Source: Flavobacterium beibuense F44-8
GTDB lineage: Bacteria; Bacteroidota; Bacteroidia; Flavobacteriales; Flavobacteriaceae
Assembly: GCF_000769915.1 (NCBI RefSeq)
Contig: NZ_JRLV01000004.1
Coordinates: 124,001-188,000, forward strand
DNA: 64,000 nt
Reading direction: 5' to 3'
Every line of letters begins with the position of its first letter. Positions within the stretch are counted from its first letter, which is position 1. The notes below the pieces were generated by a model. It made no database searches, was not told the origin of the DNA, and saw nothing but the letters and a program-made list of their open reading frames with translations. The position numbers and the translations under genes are program-made. Shown here one piece after another: positions 60,980 to 64,000 of this stretch.

Positions 60980-63712
60980 TTATTCAATTGCTAAAAATTG
61001 TGTGAAATTCTTTTTGATTTGTATTACCTTATAATCTTCGCTCGATATTATATATGGTGTTTGGGTAATTTTGTATTCTTTGTAATCCTTTAATATACTC
61101 ACGGCATCTACCGCAGCCTCTTTACTGTTAAGCCCGTGCATAACAATGAAGTCTTCGTTCATTGTATATACGTCCCTTGATATGGTTAAGCTCCTATTGT
61201 AGCTTTCCTCAATAAACTTTTTCAGTTTATCGTTTAATTCTTTTGCCTTAGGATCATCCTGGTTATTATCAAATTTGAATATTATTTTCCAGCTTACCGC
61301 AGGGCGACCAAAATCAATTTTCTCCAGCGTAGGAATATTTGTTTTAAGCATTGCTTCTGCCGATTTACCCTCTTCACTGTTAGGGTAGTTTAATGCCACA
61401 TAGTTTAATGCATTTTTGTATTCTTCAAGGCCTTTAAGCCTTGCAACTATATTTGCCTTAAGAAGCTCAAATTTTGAAGCAGTCTCTTCCCCGGTATAAG
61501 TATCTATAGCTTCTTCAACTAACGGATATACTTCACGCAGTTTACCGTCTTCATATTGTTTGAACAGATTTGCATAAACCGCTTCCGGACTCTGATTGTT
61601 ATTTTGTTCTGCACCCGGATTCCTTATAATCTCAGCATAACGACTGTCAGGATACTCGTTAAGTATTTGGTTTTTGTATAACTCTGCCCTCTCAGGGTTA
61701 ATAATCTGGTATATTTTATACAGATTATATTTAGATGGCAGTATCAGCCTCTCTTCCGGTCTGTTGGTTAACAGTTTCTCCAGCTTATCGGCAGCTCTTT
61801 GGTATTCTTTAAACTTCTCCTTATATATAGTACCTAACTGATAGTATGCAAAGTTTCTTTCTTTCGCCAGGCTGTCCAGTACCACCTGTGAAGTTGGTAA
61901 CTGCCCTATATAAAACTCAGGACTGTATCTTGGATTAAATTCATCTTCATTTGAAGCTACAGCGGTACTGTCATTAACCGTTTCTTCCTCTTCACTTCGT
62001 GAGCCACGCTGCTCTGCAGACCACCTCCAGTTATCAGCAAGTTTTCTGCCTCCCCATTTTCTCTGGAACTCAAGCTTACCATAAGAAACGATTGAATTAT
62101 TATAGAAATAAAACGTTCCGCCACCAGATTGCTGTGTTTGTCCGGAAGCATTACTGTTACCTTTTGTTTTTGCCGCTACTTTTTGAGACATACTGCTATT
62201 ACCTTGTTGCCCGTTAAATTTATTTTTGTCGGCAGCCGTATTAGTAGTACCCCCCATTGTGGTTAAACCATTATTCATTGGCATTCCCATAGACTGGGCA
62301 TTTTGACCGCGGCTCATGTTCTCGGCGATTTGTGCTTCTCTTTCAAGTCTTTCTTTCTCTTTTTCGTCGGCCTCCTTAAGTTTTACTATATACTCTTTAA
62401 AATAAGCAATCCTTTGATCATCGGTCATAGCTGCCAAATTAAGAATACTGTCATTGGTTTGTGCTATACCTTCATACTTAATAACATCATCAAGGTTATC
62501 CCTTTTCTTTTTTATAGCCCTGTACTCTCTTGTTCTCTGATTAAGGAAAACCAAAGTACTGTCGTAATATTTACCGGCTGTAGGATATTTTGCATTCTCA
62601 AAATAAATCTCGGCAATATTCCTGTGGTTAGATGCTGCTAAATATTTATCCTTAGGATTTTGTCTTAATGACTTATTATAATACTCAACCGCTTTATCAT
62701 CAAGATCCTGCTTATCGTAAAATAATCCTACCTGATGGTTAATCACATCCAGATAAGGCCTGTTCTCCCTGTCTTTTAAAAGTTTCCTGTACTTTTCCAT
62801 AAAAACAAGTGTGTCCCCGTTTTTATAATCAAACTGAGCCGCCTGCCTTGCGTGCGCCTGTATAGTATACATTCTTGGTGATTTTCTTTTCATATCAATC
62901 ACCGTTTGGAATTCTGCATAAGCACTATCAGGATATTCCAGACTTTCGTATAACTGACCTAATATAAAATGGTATCGGGCTTCTTCCTCTCTTTGCTTTG
63001 TAAATTCGGCTGCGTTTTTAAGTACAACAACAGCACTGTCTTTAGAGCCTGTAGCTATATATGCCTGAGCCAACATGGCATTTGCATCAGCAAAAATTTG
63101 TGGCTCTATCTTTTCTTTTTCGTCTAAAAGCTTTTTAAGGTTTTTTATAGCAATGGCTTCATTCTCTAACCTAAGGTTGGTTTTTTCCCTCCATACCTTG
63201 GCTTCAAATATTTTATCACTTGACGGATATTTATACAATATATAGTTAAAAGCCTCGAGTGCCGGTATAAACCTGTTTTCATAATACCTCGCCTTTCCTA
63301 ATAAAAGGTGGGCTTCATCCATTTGCGGATTCCTTTCGGTACCGCCTATATACATGGAGTGTTTTTGGATTGCTTTTGTAGCTTTTTCCTCTGCCCTGTC
63401 AAAGTTTGGGTTGCTTTGTTTCTCTTCCTTCTCAGCCCCGGCTTTTCCTGCTGCCGGCTTTTGCTCCTCCTGTTGTTGTGCAACAGGCTGCATTCTTTCT
63501 ACCGGTAAAAGCTCCCAAAAATTATCGCTATAGGTGGTTTTTAATTCCTCCACTCCATTAACAAGAGCAATGTTACCGTTATACAGCACATTATATTCGG
63601 TAGTGACCGCATGATAATTACGGTTAACAAAGCTGTCTTTTTTGGTAGAGCAGGCTATCAAAAAAGCAAAGGTTCCTGTTAGGAGTATATATTTATAAGT
63701 ACTGGTTTTCAA
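60980..63712 (-). CDS. sprE: SprE/PorW-type TPR lipoprotein of the type IX secretion and gliding system
   Basis: A 910-residue outer-membrane-directed lipoprotein. The signal peptide ends in a lipobox (FLIAC, Cys21). TPR and helical-repeat units fill most of the chain: DEAHLLLGKARYYENRFIPA, ADANAMLAQAYIATGSKDSA, EEARYHFILGQLYESLEYPD, then a Gln/Asn/Gly-rich linker (about 470-545) and further repeats. In F. johnsoniae SprE, and in Porphyromonas PorW, this protein is needed for type IX secretion and gliding. The start is a TTG: an in-frame stop lies five codons upstream and there is no nearby ATG. Identification is by architecture and neighbourhood; exact orthology is likely, not proved. Confidence 0.82.
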   Translation of the reverse strand: MKTSTYKYILLTGTFAFLIACSTKKDSFVNRNYHAVTTEYNVLYNGNIALVNGVEELKTTYSDNFWELLPVERMQPVAQQQEEQKPAAGKAGAEKEEKQSNPNFDRAEEKATKAIQKHSMYIGGTERNPQMDEAHLLLGKARYYENRFIPALEAFNYILYKYPSSDKIFEAKVWREKTNLRLENEAIAIKNLKKLLDEKEKIEPQIFADANAMLAQAYIATGSKDSAVVVLKNAAEFTKQREEEARYHFILGQLYESLEYPDSAYAEFQTVIDMKRKSPRMYTIQAHARQAAQFDYKNGDTLVFMEKYRKLLKDRENRPYLDVINHQVGLFYDKQDLDDKAVEYYNKSLRQNPKDKYLAASNHRNIAEIYFENAKYPTAGKYYDSTLVFLNQRTREYRAIKKKRDNLDDVIKYEGIAQTNDSILNLAAMTDDQRIAYFKEYIVKLKEADEKEKERLEREAQIAENMSRGQNAQSMGMPMNNGLTTMGGTTNTAADKNKFNGQQGNSSMSQKVAAKTKGNSNASGQTQQSGGGTFYFYNNSIVSYGKLEFQRKWGGRKLADNWRWSAEQRGSRSEEEETVNDSTAVASNEDEFNPRYSPEFYIGQLPTSQVVLDSLAKERNFAYYQLGTIYKEKFKEYQRAADKLEKLLTNRPEERLILPSKYNLYKIYQIINPERAELYKNQILNEYPDSRYAEIIRNPGAEQNNNQSPEAVYANLFKQYEDGKLREVYPLVEEAIDTYTGEETASKFELLKANIVARLKGLEEYKNALNYVALNYPNSEEGKSAEAMLKTNIPTLEKIDFGRPAVSWKIIFKFDNNQDDPKAKELNDKLKKFIEESYNRSLTISRDVYTMNEDFIVMHGLNSKEAAVDAVSILKDYKEYKITQTPYIISSEDYKVIQIKKNFTQFLAIE

Positions 63713-63802
63713 GGCAAAACATGTTTTTATCCTTAACTTTTAAATTGATGTTTTAGTATTAAGGAGTCGTAAAAATACGTTTCTTTTTTTATTTTATGCA
63801 AA

Positions 63803-63829
63803 AAAATCCCCCGAAGCTTCGGGGGATTT
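63803..63829 (-). terminator. Terminator of the ABC ATPase gene
   Basis: The palindrome AAATCCCCCGAAG/CTTCGGGGGATTT is perfect, with at least 10 strong pairs, and on the minus strand is followed by six T. It lies just past the stop codon of the partial gene. Confidence 0.9.
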
Positions 63830-63838
63830 ATAATAAAG

Positions 63839-64000
63839 TTAAACAGCAAAAAAAGCTTCGAGCTCCTGGAGCGTTTCCTGCGATGTTTTAATATCTTTTA
63901 CAATTTCGCCTTTGTGCAGTGCTACTATACGGTTACTTACTTCGGTAGTATGTGCAAGGTCGTGACTGGAAACAAGTACTGTGGTATTACCGTCTTCGGC
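63839..64000 (-). CDS. ABC transporter ATP-binding protein, 3' end only
   Basis: The last 53 codons of a gene that continues beyond the window. Read on the minus strand they give AEDGNTTVLVSSHDLAHTTE, then VSNRIVALHKGEIVKDIKTS and a short tail ending ELEAFFAV. The VSSHDL is the H-loop that follows Walker B in an ABC ATPase, and RIVALHKGEIV is the usual strand-loop after it. The short tail suggests an ABC-2-type (exporter or drug-resistance) ATPase. No function can be given from this fragment, though its neighbour is a gliding/secretion gene. Confidence 0.85.
   Translation of the reverse strand, partial: AEDGNTTVLVSSHDLAHTTEVSNRIVALHKGEIVKDIKTSQETLQELEAFFAV

Noticed and set aside
63839..64000. 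Naming the partial ABC ATPase as GldA
   Set aside because: Only 53 codons are visible and they carry no GldA-specific feature; a neighbouring gliding gene is not enough.

Overview
The window is a stretch of bacterial chromosome from a member of the Bacteroidota, most likely Flavobacteriaceae (Flavobacterium or a close relative). The evidence is: AT-rich sequence with dense gene packing; no Shine-Dalgarno-like leaders; -7 boxes of the Bacteroidota type TANNTTTG; a SprE/PorW-type lipoprotein of the gliding/type IX secretion system; a bactofilin next to a split F1Fo ATP synthase operon lacking beta and epsilon; an HU-like/SPOR protein; DUF4292, DUF1573 and DUF2157 proteins; and a BrxA/BrxB-type bacilliredoxin. 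No rRNA, tRNA, CRISPR array, intact insertion sequence or prophage is visible, and no gap between genes exceeds 300 bases. Most of the window reads as vertically inherited core genome.

Layout. 1-3.5 kb (+): the end of a class A penicillin-binding protein, then the two subunits of a 3-oxoacid CoA-transferase and a small orphan protein. 3.8-10 kb (-): a methyltransferase, a tandem oligopeptide-type ABC ATPase, a DnaQ-like exonuclease, a serine hydrolase, an alkylguanine-DNA methyltransferase, an Xre regulator paired with a membrane protein, and a DUF1573 protein. 10.1-12.1 kb (+): a two-component pair. 12.1-24.7 kb (-): a cytochrome c lipoprotein and a long haem block (hemA-hemC-trkH-trkA-hemD-hemE, then three accessory genes, hemF, a barrel-like protein and hemB). 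24.9-31.9 kb (+): an AraC-type regulator divergent from hemA, two small genes including a macrodomain protein, then hemH-MATE-hemJ-histidine kinase and an enoyl-CoA hydratase. Together the two divergent arms encode nearly all steps from glutamyl-tRNA to protohaem; only the glutamate-1-semialdehyde aminotransferase is not seen.

32-35.3 kb (+): two tandem, diverged copies of a secreted protein of unknown function, each followed by nearly the same terminator. 35.3-38.8 kb (-): membrane proteins (GDYXXLXY, DUF2157, fatty acid hydroxylase/sterol desaturase type, YiaA/YiaB type). 38.9-44.2 kb: an alpha-helical protein (+) and a lipid block on the minus strand (acyl-ACP desaturase, two PlsC acyltransferases, bacilliredoxin). 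44.2-48.1 kb: trpS, dprA (-), an HU/SPOR protein and a thioesterase. 48.1-54.6 kb (-): a cell-envelope run (flippase, dut, nucleotidyltransferase, TPR protein, DUF4292 lipoprotein, EnvC-like activator). 54.7-63.7 kb (-): the ATP synthase operon atpB-E-F-H-A-G preceded by sprE/porW, bactofilin, AtpZ and a small membrane protein. The window ends in the 3' end of an ABC transporter ATPase gene.

Regulatory signals read directly include about a dozen rho-independent terminators, two promoters with well-spaced -33 and -7 elements (atpB and the HU/SPOR gene), an elaborate repeat array upstream of the Xre/membrane pair, a Fur-like palindrome upstream of the AraC regulator, and a hairpin between atpE and atpF. 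I did not find a clear undescribed defence or mobile system. The most unusual items are the Xre operator array, the duplicated secreted-protein-plus-terminator module, the haem cluster with embedded potassium-uptake and MATE genes, and the orphan McrA-head-like protein.
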